Program-made: the position numbers and the translations under genes | Notes under the pieces: generated by a model | Seen by the model: the letters and a program-made list of their open reading frames with translations, nothing else | What the model was told of the DNA's origin: nothing | Databases searched by the model: none | Source: Planctomycetota bacterium | Lineage (GTDB): Bacteria > Planctomycetota > J058 > JARGOJ01 | DNA: 17,098 nt | Direction of reading: 5' to 3' | NCBI GenBank assembly: GCA_029210225.1 | Contig: JARGOJ010000064.1 | Span: 1 to 17,098, forward strand | Shown here: piece after piece, positions 6,180-13,937 of the stretch | Numbering within the stretch: the stretch's first letter is position 1 | Layout: every line of letters begins with the position of its first letter

Positions 6180-7136
6180 TTACTTGTTAAGAATGCCTGT
6201 GCCAAACACGACAGCAGCGGCGATCAAGGCGATAATGACAACGACGGCAATGATCATTCCGACTTTGCTACCACCGCCACCACCAGCGTTGGCGTTTGTG
6301 CCACCGATGGTTCCCACAACGACTCCACCTGAGGACCGTGCCGGTTGTTGCTGTGCAACGGGGGCTGGTTCTTGCCTTGGTGGAGGAGGTGGAGGAGGTG
6401 GAGGAGGCGGTGCAGCTTCCACTCGCCGCTCGGGAGGAGGGGGAGGAGGCGGCGGCGGTGGTGGTGGAGGGGGAGGAGCTTTTTTAGTTGGCGCTTCAGC
6501 CCTTTGAACGGTTCCACCACTTTTCGGGCCACCACTTTGATTTTGGAGGCCGTACTCTTTGTTGAGTTTCTCCAGCACCATTTGAGCAAGCTTTTTGAGT
6601 GTGGGGAAGACGCCTTCCCCGGTCACAGCGACAGCTTCAAAGGTGGGAGAGTTGTATTTATTCATCTCTTTATCGAGATGCGCTGGAGGAGAAGCGTTCG
6701 GCAGGTCGCGTTTATTCCACTGGAGAACCAGGGGAATTTCGGCGAGGTTCAAGCCTTGCTCTTGGAGGTTTTCTTCCAGGTTCTGGAAGCTCTCCTTGTT
6801 CTCTTCCATTTTCTCAGGTTGAGAGTCTGCAACAAAGACCACGCCGTCCGCGCCTTGCAGCACGAGCTTTCTGGTTGCGTTGTAGTAGACCTGACCTGGA
6901 ACGGTATATAGCTGAAACTTGGTGTTCATACCGCCTACGCGGCCAAGTTCCAAAGGCATGTAATCGAAAAATAGTGTTCGATCACCCTCCGTCGCAATGG
7001 ACGTCAGTTCACCTTTTTTTGATGCCGGTGCTTTTTTGTGAACAACTTCGAGGTTTGTAGTTTTCCCCGAGAGACCTGGTCCATAATAGACCAGTTTGCA
7101 GTTGATTTCACGTTTAGCGAAATTGATTTGAACCAT
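6180..7136 (-). CDS. MglA-like Ras-family GTPase with poly-proline linker and C-terminal membrane anchor
   Basis: Residues 1-195 form a small GTPase of the MglA family. They carry G1 GPGLSGKTT (19-27), FDYMPLELG (57-65), G3 TVPGQ (78-82, MglA-style in place of DTAGQ), FVADSQ (101-106), G4 NKRD (141-144) and G5-like VTGEG (171-175). Unlike canonical MglA (about 195 aa) the 318-aa protein continues with a Gly/Lys linker, 15 consecutive prolines (221-235), a short charged break, 11 more prolines (243-253), an Ala/Gly/Gln region and one TM helix (about 293-312) ending in six residues (TGILNK). This predicts a tail-anchored inner-membrane GTPase with its catalytic domain held away from the membrane in the cytoplasm. 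The start is fixed by an in-frame TAA directly upstream of ATG. It is flanked by Roadblock genes on both sides; a polarity, motility or trafficking-like switch is inferred. Confidence 0.92.
   Translation of the reverse strand: MVQINFAKREINCKLVYYGPGLSGKTTNLEVVHKKAPASKKGELTSIATEGDRTLFFDYMPLELGRVGGMNTKFQLYTVPGQVYYNATRKLVLQGADGVVFVADSQPEKMEENKESFQNLEENLQEQGLNLAEIPLVLQWNKRDLPNASPPAHLDKEMNKYNSPTFEAVAVTGEGVFPTLKKLAQMVLEKLNKEYGLQNQSGGPKSGGTVQRAEAPTKKAPPPPPPPPPPPPPPPERRVEAAPPPPPPPPPPPRQEPAPVAQQQPARSSGGVVVGTIGGTNANAGGGGGSKVGMIIAVVVIIALIAAAVVFGTGILNK
6378..6476 (-). repeat. GGN/CCN triplet tracts encoding poly-proline
   Basis: Positions 6432-6476 and 6378-6410 are runs of CCN codons on the minus strand, seen as GGN on the plus strand, encoding 15 and 11 prolines. 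The third positions vary (GGA, GGT, GGC, GGG), so this is not a pure microsatellite. The plus (template) strand has several GGGG/GGG blocks. Confidence 0.9.
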
Positions 7137-7218
7137 TTATGGTCAATGCCCCCTGCCAAAAACACTTTGAAAACTCAAACAAGCGCCTCAATCGCTATTC
7201 GAGCAGAAATCACAGCTA

Positions 7219-7249
7219 ATAATAAGATCTGAGTTCCGAAATAGTTCAA
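7219..7249 (-). promoter_or_regulatory. Possible promoter upstream of the MglA-like gene
   Basis: In the 193-bp gap before the GTPase gene the minus strand has TTGAAC (7244-7249), a 19-bp spacer and TATTAT (7219-7224), about 83 bp upstream of the ATG. The spacing is longer than ideal. It would allow the GTPase and last Roadblock gene to be expressed apart from the upstream cluster genes. Confidence 0.3.
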
Positions 7250-7329
7250 AAGTGCTTCCACTGTAAACTAAGTTATCGTCACTCTTACTTCATTACTTAA
7301 CGGTCATTTCCCAAGCGTTTGTTATTGAT

Positions 7330-7668
7330 TCAACTTCTCTCTATCCTACGCGCCGCGCTGTCTATTTCAATCAAGATATCACCAAGCTTAATGTCCATCT
7401 TAGTGATCACGACTAAATAACCTGCTTTTAAGCTTACGAAGATCATTCGGCCGTGTCTTGACGTCAATGTAAAGCGGCTGAAATCTCCACGGTCCAGTGA
7501 TTCTAGCATATTGCGAGAAACTTTGACCATATGGGAGGAAACAGCTGCGACGGTTTCCTGTTCGAGCTCAGGCCCCAAAGCATCCGTCACAACCCATCCT
7601 GCGGTTGTGACGACCATACTTCCTTTGATCCCGGCAACTTGATTGAGCCGATCCAGAATCTCCTGCAT
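7330..7668 (-). CDS. Short Roadblock/LC7 domain protein (MglB-like)
   Basis: At 112 residues this is essentially one Roadblock/LC7 domain. It has an N-terminal helix MQEILDRLNQV, the strand pair GIKGSMVVTTAGWVVTDAL, a central helix around ETVAAVSSHMVKVSRNMLESL, the strands FSRFTLTSRHGRMIFVSLKAGYLVVIT and a C-terminal helix DILIEIDSAARRIE. This is the usual length and order for stand-alone MglB-type proteins, which form homodimers and act on MglA GTPases. It precedes the GTPase gene by 193 bp and follows the TPR-Roadblock gene by 109 bp on the same strand. The ribosome site is weak (purine-rich AAGAAGAG abutting the ATG). A role as the GTPase's regulator is inferred from family and position; a GAP activity cannot be judged from the sequence. 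Confidence 0.9.
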   Translation of the reverse strand: MQEILDRLNQVAGIKGSMVVTTAGWVVTDALGPELEQETVAAVSSHMVKVSRNMLESLDRGDFSRFTLTSRHGRMIFVSLKAGYLVVITKMDIKLGDILIEIDSAARRIERS

Positions 7669-7777
7669 CTCTTCTTACTTTCTCGGCTTTCTAATTATGA
7701 GACAAGGTTCCATGAAGAATCTCACGCAAACTTCAAAAGTCTTTGATCATTCTGCACTCATCCCAGTTCTTAGAGCC

Positions 7778-8881
7778 CTAAATATACAAATCGTGCTCTA
7801 AAAACTTGTGGATTTCCTGAATCAAACGATCTGATCTCATCTGATTCGAACAAAACAGTCCCATTTGAAGTCGGTCAAAGACCAACAAATAAACCAAACC
7901 ATTCTCAGTCTCAAAGAGGCCCTTTTCAAAGGTCGATATATCCATTCGAAGACTGCAATCAAGGCCTGCTTCAAAACAGTCCTTCAATGCGGTCACGTAG
8001 CGCTCGTTCTCATTGTCATTCGGATGAGCCGCCAACAAGCGACTCTGAGGACTCAAAACAACAACCCGCTGAAAGCCTGGCACACGCTCTTCTAATGTCT
8101 TGATTTTCTCGTATAGCAAGGACGCGTTCCGCAAGAAACGCTGACCCCGAGGACCAATACCCTGATTCTTTAATTTGTCATGGAGCTCAGCGCGACGCTC
8201 GAACTCCGTCAAGATCTCTTTGATTCCGCCCTTGCGAGTCGTCTTTAACTTGTGGGCCTGACCCAAAAGCTTCAAGGCCTCACTATCATCAGGAGCGAAA
8301 CTCAAGATCTCGTTCAACTTGACAATGGCCAAATCCTTCGCGCCAATCGCCAAGTAAATCTCTGCAAGCTGCTTCAAAAGACGGTAGTTCTCGCGGTTAA
8401 GATCGGAGGCTTTCTCCAAGAGCTCAATCGCTCTCAAACCATCCGTCGACCTCAAATCTCGCTGAAAACGCTCGTAGCGAATGCCCCCGAGGATAATGTA
8501 ATTACCCTCGAAATCAGGATAAAGACGAGTTCCCTTTCGTGAGAACTCAATCGCCTGATCGTAATCCCCACACTGCTTATAAAGCTGAGCGAGCTTATAG
8601 TACACAAGACCGTTCGCACCGCTCTTCAACTCTTCGCGGTTGCGCCGTATCTCTTCTTCGGACTGCCTCTTAATTAGGCTCCGGTACGCGGTCTGAAGAC
8701 ACTCGGAATTTGGAAACTCTTTAATCGCCGCCTGTATCTCTTGCAACCCTTCCTCGGCTTTATTGAGGTCGATTGCAACACTGACAAACTCGTTGATGCT
8801 CCAAGGAGAACGAGCCTTCAGCATGTCGGCACGAGCGGCGCTTAACTTCCTACTGTCTGACCAATTTTGTAGCCAGCCCAC
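7778..8881 (-). CDS. TPR protein with a Roadblock-like C-terminal domain
   Basis: A 367-residue soluble protein. Helical repeats fill residues about 30-210, with recognisable TPR units at GLVYYKLAQLYKQCGDYDQAIEF (91-113), at DGLRAIELLEKASDL (147-161) and at RLLKQLAEIYLAIGAKDLAI (167-186). Residues about 250-365 have the helix-strand-turn-strand-helix-strand order of Roadblock/LC7: LYEKIKTLEERVPGFQRVVVLSPQSRLLAA, a helix with ALKDCFEAG, then GLFETENGLVYLLVFDRLQMGLF and a final helix. The domain call is my reading of the pattern and is divergent from the classic signature. The start is GTG at 8881 with GAGAG about 8 nt upstream and an in-frame TAA five codons before it. As first gene of the cluster it may couple the GTPase to other partners through the TPR surface (inference). 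Confidence 0.82.
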   Translation of the reverse strand: MGWLQNWSDSRKLSAARADMLKARSPWSINEFVSVAIDLNKAEEGLQEIQAAIKEFPNSECLQTAYRSLIKRQSEEEIRRNREELKSGANGLVYYKLAQLYKQCGDYDQAIEFSRKGTRLYPDFEGNYIILGGIRYERFQRDLRSTDGLRAIELLEKASDLNRENYRLLKQLAEIYLAIGAKDLAIVKLNEILSFAPDDSEALKLLGQAHKLKTTRKGGIKEILTEFERRAELHDKLKNQGIGPRGQRFLRNASLLYEKIKTLEERVPGFQRVVVLSPQSRLLAAHPNDNENERYVTALKDCFEAGLDCSLRMDISTFEKGLFETENGLVYLLVFDRLQMGLFCSNQMRSDRLIQEIHKFLEHDLYI

Positions 8882-9015
8882 CAGCTCACTCTCTTAAATT
8901 CTAAATTGCTGACACTCATTCGAAACCCCATGTACCACATTGATTACACAGAGCGCATTCACTGAGTTATACACGAACAAGCCAACAACTGCACGGTAAC
9001 CCTAATAACTTTAGG

Positions 9016-9045
9016 AATATAATCGCGCTTTTTATCGCCTGTCAA
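9016..9045 (-). promoter_or_regulatory. Sigma70-type promoter for the TPR/Roadblock/MglA cluster
   Basis: On the minus strand a perfect -35 TTGACA (9040-9045), an 18-bp spacer and a -10 TATATT (9016-9021, five of six consensus bases) point toward the cluster. The expected start of transcription is about 125-130 bp before the GTG at 8881, leaving a sizeable untranslated leader. The rest of the 8882-9164 gap is AT-rich and shared with the divergent hydrolase gene. Confidence 0.7.
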
Positions 9046-9164
9046 GCGACCGCGCCCTTAAATTCCTAGAACCACAACTGTTATTATTTTTCGGCTCTTT
9101 CTCCTCTTGTCAAAATCGTTAGCCACCGAAATTCCTCACTTTTTATCCGACCCAAGGGAGGCCC

Positions 9165-10007
9165 ATGGCCAGCAAGTCCCAATTTTTCCAAAGCTTCAAC
9201 CTCAATATTCACTATGAAATCTTTTCTCAGGAGCTCACAAAAACACCCATCATCTGCATCCACGGCTTCCTCGACCACGGCGGCACCTTCGGCCCCCTCG
9301 TCCCCACCCTCGCCAAGGAACACCCCGTCGTACTCCTCGATCGCCGCGGCTACGGCGACTCCGACCATATCCCCCACGGACGCTACCACTTCACCGCTCA
9401 CCTCCTCGATATCGCCAACCTCATCAAAGAACTCGAAGCCGAATGCGTGATTCTCATGGGTCACAGTATGGGCGGCCTCATTGCTCTGCTCTACGCCGGC
9501 ACATACCCAGACCAAATCGAAAAACTCATCGTCCTTGAAAGCTTCGGCATCAAAGACGAAACGAAAGAATCTCCGGAACGCATTCGCAGCTGGATCGCCG
9601 CCCAACAAAGAGACCCCGAAGAACCCAAAGTCTACGAGTCCATCGAGGTCGCCCTCAAACGCCTAAAAGCCGTCCACAAAAATGTCCCCGCCGATATTCT
9701 CAAAGCCTGGGGACTCCGGGGCCTCAAGGAACTCGACGACGGACAAGTCCGCTTCAAAGCCGACCCCAAACACAAAGGACGAGAACCCATCGTCTTTCGC
9801 GAAGACATCGTCCGCGTCCACGCCCAGAAAATCGCCTGCCCGACCCTCGTCGCCCGAGGCACCGAAAGCGTCGTCAAAGAATTCCCAAGCTGGGTCGACG
9901 AGATCCCCAACGTAAAGAAGGCCGAAATGCCCGGGGGACACATGTGCCACCTCGAACATCCCGACCTTCTTATCAACATTCTCAAAGACTTCTTAGCCTT
10001 GGGATAG
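9165..10007 (+). CDS. Alpha/beta hydrolase
   Basis: A 280-residue single-domain alpha/beta-hydrolase-fold enzyme with no signal peptide, so probably cytoplasmic. The oxyanion region is IHGFLDHGG (32-40), and LLDRRGYGDSD (57-67) is the typical strand-turn after it. The nucleophile elbow GHSMGG (99-104) places the catalytic Ser at 101. The base is His259 in GGHMCHLEHPD. The acid is probably Glu234 in LVARGTES, where most relatives have Asp. A cap region lies at about 130-215. Substrate cannot be told; esterase, epoxide hydrolase and C-C hydrolase members share this pattern. The ATG has AAGGGAGG 4 nt upstream. It ends 4 bp before the stop of rpe in a tight convergent arrangement with no room for a separate terminator. 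Confidence 0.93.
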   Translation: MASKSQFFQSFNLNIHYEIFSQELTKTPIICIHGFLDHGGTFGPLVPTLAKEHPVVLLDRRGYGDSDHIPHGRYHFTAHLLDIANLIKELEAECVILMGHSMGGLIALLYAGTYPDQIEKLIVLESFGIKDETKESPERIRSWIAAQQRDPEEPKVYESIEVALKRLKAVHKNVPADILKAWGLRGLKELDDGQVRFKADPKHKGREPIVFREDIVRVHAQKIACPTLVARGTESVVKEFPSWVDEIPNVKKAEMPGGHMCHLEHPDLLINILKDFLALG

Positions 10008-10011
10008 CACC

Positions 10012-10680
10012 CTAGAGCGCCGCCAGCTCGACCGCCTGGCGAAGACTCGCGATGGTCGCCGCCCGATCCGGCGCCTTGAAAATCGCGCTCCCGGCGACAA
10101 TCACATTCGCCCCAGCGTTCGCCGCAGTCACCGTCGTCTCTGGGTTAAGGCCTCCATCCACTTGAACATGGACATGGTCTCCGGTCTTCGTCCGAGCCTC
10201 TCTCACCTTGTCCATCATGTCCGCCATGAAGCTCTGACCACCAAAGCCCGGCTCCACCGTCATAACCAAGATCAAATCGAGGTCGCTGGCGTACTCTAAG
10301 GTCTTCTTTAAATCGGTCCCCGGCTTCACCGCAATCCCAACCTTGGTCCCCTTCTCTTTTAACTCTTTGATCAGAGGAGCCGGGTCATCGATGGCTTCGA
10401 TGTGAAAGGTCACCATGTCCGCTCCGGCCTCGGCGAACTTCGGAGCGTAAAAACCAGGATCGGAGATCATGAGGTGACAATCCAAAAACAGATCCGTCGC
10501 CTTCCTCAACGACGAAACAACACAGGGCCCGAGGGTCATGTTTGGCACAAAGTGGCCATCCATCACATCGACATGAAGCCAATCCGCCCCCTGCTTCTTC
10601 AACTCTCGAGACTCATCCGCCAGGCGGGCAAAATCTCCAGAGAGAATACTCGGCGCGATCAACGCGGGTCTCTGAATCAT
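10012..10680 (-). CDS. rpe: Ribulose-phosphate 3-epimerase
   Basis: Interconverts D-ribulose 5-phosphate and D-xylulose 5-phosphate in the pentose phosphate pathway. The 222-residue TIM-barrel protein matches the family length. Visible motifs are APSILSGDF (9-17), HVDVMDGHFVPNMTLGP (36-52) with metal ligands His36 and Asp38, LDCHLMI (66-72) with His69, VMTVEPGFGGQSF (139-151) and VQVDGGLN (172-179) with Asp175. All catalytic and metal-binding residues are present. The ATG has AGAGG about 9 nt upstream. It lies 63 bp downstream of pgk on the same strand, so the two are probably co-transcribed and link glycolysis with the pentose phosphate pathway. Confidence 0.97.
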   Translation of the reverse strand: MIQRPALIAPSILSGDFARLADESRELKKQGADWLHVDVMDGHFVPNMTLGPCVVSSLRKATDLFLDCHLMISDPGFYAPKFAEAGADMVTFHIEAIDDPAPLIKELKEKGTKVGIAVKPGTDLKKTLEYASDLDLILVMTVEPGFGGQSFMADMMDKVREARTKTGDHVHVQVDGGLNPETTVTAANAGANVIVAGSAIFKAPDRAATIASLRQAVELAAL

Positions 10681-10743
10681 TGGGCAAAACCTCTTTACAC
10701 GGTGTTTAACAGGAATCGGGCTTGGGGCAACGAAGGGATTGGC

Positions 10744-11940
10744 TTACTTCTCTGGGAGAGCATCCAAACCAGGAAGAGACTGACCTTCAAGAAACTCCAT
10801 AGACGCCCCGCCTCCGGTTGAGATGTGAGCCATACGGTCGGCGATGCCGAGCTGACGAGCCGCCGCCGCGCTGTCACCGCCTCCGACAATCGTTCGAGTG
10901 ATCTCATTGCGGTGCGCCAGATAGGTCGCGATGTACTCTGTTCCCAGGTGAAAGGGTGGGTTCTCAAAGACACCAAGGGGTCCGTTCCAGAACACCGTCT
11001 TTGCTTTTCTCAGGACCGCCACAAACTTCGCCAGGGTCTCAGGACCCACGTCCAAACCCATGCGATCGTCGGGCAAATCCCCAGGGCTCACGACGAAGCC
11101 TGAGACATCGTCAATGCCCTTCGCGCAGACATTGTCGACAGGGAGAATCATGGTCGTGCCTCCCTCTCTCGATTTATTCCGAAGCTCTTCCAAGATCTCC
11201 TGGGCGGTTTCAATCATGGTGTCGTCGACCCGAGAGGTCCCGACTTTACGCCCCTGAGCCTTCAAGAGCGTGTAGGCCATGCCGCCCCCGACAAGAATCG
11301 CGTCGACCTTGCCGAGCATGTTCTTGAGCAAGGGGATCTTGGTTGAGAGCTTCGCCCCCCCAAGGACCATGACGTAGGGCCGAGGAGGATCTTTTAACAA
11401 GGGAGACAGCTCTTCGATCTCCTTGAGGATCACATCCCCAGCGGCGGAGGGTAAGCGTGCTGGGAGCCCGCAGACAGAGGCGTGAGCCCGATGACAGGTG
11501 CCGAAGGCATCGGAGACAAAGACATCGCCGAGGGCTGCGAGAGCGTCGGCAAACTCAGGGTCGTTGCTCTTCTCCCGAGCATCAAAGCGGAGATTCTCAA
11601 GGACCAGGACTTCTCCATCGATAATTGAGGTCACTGCTTTTTGGGCTTCGTCCCCGATTGTGTCGGCGACAAAGGTCACTGGGCGTTGGAGCAGGTCCTC
11701 CAAGCGCGCCGCCACAGGAGCCAGGCTTAGACTCGCGTCTCTCTCGCCCTTGGGACGCCCGAGGTGACTGATGAGGATCGCCCGCCCCCCCTGATCGATG
11801 ACCTTGCGAATCGTCGGGATCGATGAGCGAATGCGATAGTCGTCCTGGACCTCGCCATTCTTCAAAGGGACGTTGAAATCGACGCGAATGATGACTCTCT
11901 TACCCTGCAGTGGTCCGAGGTCGGCGATACTTTTTTTCAT
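10744..11940 (-). CDS. pgk: Phosphoglycerate kinase
   Basis: Transfers phosphate between 1,3-bisphosphoglycerate and ADP, giving 3-phosphoglycerate and ATP in glycolysis and the reverse in gluconeogenesis. The 398-residue, cytosolic, two-domain protein is full length. N-domain substrate motifs are RVDFNVP (19-25), SHLGRPKG (58-65) and LVLENLRFD. The hinge and C-domain have GGAKLSTKI, GGGMAYTLL, WNGPLGVFE, and the nucleotide-binding GGGDSAAAA followed by STGGGASMEFLEG. ATG is preceded by AAGAGG with a 5-nt spacer. It lies 93 bp after rnhA and 63 bp before rpe, all on the minus strand. GAPDH and TIM, common partners of pgk, are not next to it. Confidence 0.98.
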   Translation of the reverse strand: MKKSIADLGPLQGKRVIIRVDFNVPLKNGEVQDDYRIRSSIPTIRKVIDQGGRAILISHLGRPKGERDASLSLAPVAARLEDLLQRPVTFVADTIGDEAQKAVTSIIDGEVLVLENLRFDAREKSNDPEFADALAALGDVFVSDAFGTCHRAHASVCGLPARLPSAAGDVILKEIEELSPLLKDPPRPYVMVLGGAKLSTKIPLLKNMLGKVDAILVGGGMAYTLLKAQGRKVGTSRVDDTMIETAQEILEELRNKSREGGTTMILPVDNVCAKGIDDVSGFVVSPGDLPDDRMGLDVGPETLAKFVAVLRKAKTVFWNGPLGVFENPPFHLGTEYIATYLAHRNEITRTIVGGGDSAAAARQLGIADRMAHISTGGGASMEFLEGQSLPGLDALPEK

Positions 11941-12033
11941 GTCAGCCTCTTCATTGAGATCTTTAGATGGCCTCAGTTTAGAGATTGGGCTTGGAGCTAC
12001 AATAAAAGAGCCAGATCTTTTTTTCTTGGGCGC

Positions 12034-12471
12034 TTATTCGTAAGGGTGGCCTTGAATCTCTGCTGCTTCCGACGCCAATTTGTCGGCGCGTTCGTTGCCC
12101 GGGTCCCCAGAGTGCCCTCGAACCCAGTTCCAATCGATGCTGTGTCCCTCAACCGCCTCCAACAAACGCTTCCAAAGGTCGACGTTTTTGACTTTTTTCC
12201 AGTTCCGTTTCTGCCAACCTTTAATCCAGCGAGTGATGCCATCTAAAACGTACTTTGAGTCGGAGAAGACCGCAACGGAGCAGGGACGCTTCAAAGCCTC
12301 AAGGGCTGAAATGACAGCGAGAAGCTCCATACGGTTGTTCGTCGTCTCTCCATCCCACCCAGTGATCACTCGTTCATGCTCTCCTTTTCGAAGAACCGCA
12401 GCGTAACCTCCCGGGCCGGGGTTTCCTTTACAGGCTCCATCGGTGTAAATAATGACCTCAGCATCGCTCAT
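12034..12471 (-). CDS. rnhA: Ribonuclease HI
   Basis: Cleaves the RNA strand of RNA-DNA hybrids such as R-loops and Okazaki primers. The 145-residue product matches bacterial RNase HI. Catalytic carboxylates are Asp11 in YTDGACKGNPGPGG, Glu49 in NNRMELLA, Asp71 in FSDSKYV and Asp130 in NERADKLA, with His120 in the WVRGHSGDPGNE loop. The basic handle region GWQKRNWKKVKNVDLW (85-100) is present. It is first in the apparent rnhA-pgk-rpe minus-strand group and divergent from moeA. The ATG has AAGAGA about 5 nt upstream. Confidence 0.97.
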   Translation of the reverse strand: MSDAEVIIYTDGACKGNPGPGGYAAVLRKGEHERVITGWDGETTNNRMELLAVISALEALKRPCSVAVFSDSKYVLDGITRWIKGWQKRNWKKVKNVDLWKRLLEAVEGHSIDWNWVRGHSGDPGNERADKLASEAAEIQGHPYE

Positions 12472-12572
12472 AAATTTCTCTTAAGGCTCGGGGAATTGGG
12501 ATGAAGACATCGACGTATGTCCTATCACAGAACCCTAAGCTTTGAATGATTTCCTTTCAAGAAAGGCCTGAT

Positions 12573-13793
12573 ATGCTTCCTATCGACGAGGCGTTACAGC
12601 GCGTTCTTTCCCTAGTCAAACAACCCTTGGAGGCCGAGTGGTGTCCCCTGGAGCAGGCCGATAATCGCGTCCTCGCCCGCGACACACGAAGCGCCCGGGT
12701 CCTTCCTCCCTTCGACAACTCCGCGATGGATGGCTACGCCGTACGCTTCGAGGATGGAGTCCCTGGCAAAGAGCTTCAGGTCATCGGAGAAAACCCCGCC
12801 GGCTCCGTCTCTGAGCAAAAACTAGCCCCGGGAGAGTGTCTGCGAATCTTCACCGGAGCCGCCATTCCCCCGGGGTGCACGGCGGTCATTATGCAAGAAG
12901 AAGTCGAGCGCGACGGTCCAAAGATGACCATTCGGGCCCCTGAGGCCGTGAAAGAAGGCCAGCATATTCGCCGCCGGGGTAGCGACGTTGAGGACGGAAC
13001 CTTGCTTGTTCCGGCTGGCACAGTCCTGACCCCCGGAGAGCTCGCCTTGCTGGCTTCTTGTGGCCACGCAGGAGTGCTCGTCAGGCGGAAGCCTCGGGTC
13101 GCCATAGTCTCAACCGGGCATGAGCTACGCTATATCGGTGAGAAGACCGGCCCCGGACAGATTATTAATTCCAACGGCCTGGCCCTCGCGACCCTGGTAC
13201 GAAGGGCTGGAGGCGAGGCCACCCAGCTGGCCATCGTTCCTGACACCAAAGAAGCCCATCACGAAGCCTTTGACCAGGCCGAGCGCTACGATGTGGTCTT
13301 AACGAGCGGCGGGGTCTCCGTGGGAGATCACGATTTGATCCAGCCGGTCCTTGAAGAGCGGGGATGGACTCGGGAGTTCTGGAAAGTCAGCATGAAGCCT
13401 GGCAAGCCGGTTTTATGCGGGACCTTGAAGTCTGGGGCGATTTTCCTGGGCTTACCAGGAAACCCCGCGTCGACCATGGTGTCCTTCGAGCTCTTTGGCC
13501 GACCCTTGATCAAAGCCTTACAAGGTCACCCGAGACCATTTCTTAAGCAAGTTCGGGTGCCCCTGGGGTTGCCCTACCCGAAAAGACCCGGGCGCTTACA
13601 CGTCGTTCGAGGGACGTACGAGAATGGTTCTTTTCATCCTATTAAAAAACAAGGATCGGGGATGCTCCGGTCCATGTCGGGAATCTCCGCCTTCGGCTTC
13701 ATGCCAGCCGAGAGTGACTTAATCGAGGCTGGCACCGAGATCATCACCCTCGATTTGAGACATGAGGGGGGCAAAGATTTTTCCATCCGCTAA
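12573..13793 (+). CDS. moeA: Molybdopterin molybdenumtransferase MoeA
   Basis: Inserts molybdenum into adenylylated molybdopterin in the last step of basic molybdenum cofactor synthesis. The 406-residue product is close to the usual size of about 400-410. Motifs in order are LPPFDNSAMDGYAV (44-57), FTGAAIPPGCTAVIMQEE (93-110), VAIVSTGHEL (176-185), GQIINSNG (195-202), TSGGVSVGDHD (244-254), VSMKPGKPV (272-280) and GLPGNPAS (293-300), followed by a C-terminal domain IV. I chose ATG 12573, which has GAAAGG with a 6-nt spacer. The longer in-frame ATG at 12546 lacks a ribosome site. No other Moco gene is in the window, and rnhA is divergent. Confidence 0.97.
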   Translation: MLPIDEALQRVLSLVKQPLEAEWCPLEQADNRVLARDTRSARVLPPFDNSAMDGYAVRFEDGVPGKELQVIGENPAGSVSEQKLAPGECLRIFTGAAIPPGCTAVIMQEEVERDGPKMTIRAPEAVKEGQHIRRRGSDVEDGTLLVPAGTVLTPGELALLASCGHAGVLVRRKPRVAIVSTGHELRYIGEKTGPGQIINSNGLALATLVRRAGGEATQLAIVPDTKEAHHEAFDQAERYDVVLTSGGVSVGDHDLIQPVLEERGWTREFWKVSMKPGKPVLCGTLKSGAIFLGLPGNPASTMVSFELFGRPLIKALQGHPRPFLKQVRVPLGLPYPKRPGRLHVVRGTYENGSFHPIKKQGSGMLRSMSGISAFGFMPAESDLIEAGTEIITLDLRHEGGKDFSIR

Positions 13794-13937
13794 AAATTTC
13801 CTCCACTTTTCCACTCCTATCAGTAAACTCCTCTCCTTGATTGAGCCGATCTACCAAAGATATGGACTTTGCCCGGGCTCCATCGGATGCTTGGATTTTC
13901 TCTTTGAGAATCGAGGAAATCGTCGCGTTAGGCTCAC

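Noticed and set aside
6345..6911. 188-aa plus-strand frame opposite the MglA-like gene
   Set aside because: It is antisense to a GTPase with all motifs intact; its Arg/Trp-rich start is only the complement of the proline codons.
9084..9608. 174-aa minus-strand frame opposite the alpha/beta hydrolase
   Set aside because: It is antisense to a gene with a full catalytic triad and strong ribosome site; the open frame follows from strong third-position C bias in the hydrolase gene.
11998..12033. A/T-rich AAAAGA...TCTTTTTTT as a terminator after rnhA
   Set aside because: The stem is weak and almost all A/T. It lies inside a probable operon upstream of pgk, so it was not called.
12501..12525. GACAT-ATGTC inverted repeat between rnhA and moeA as an operator
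   Set aside because: Five-bp arms with a 6-nt gap are too short to separate from chance in a 74-101 bp divergent gap.
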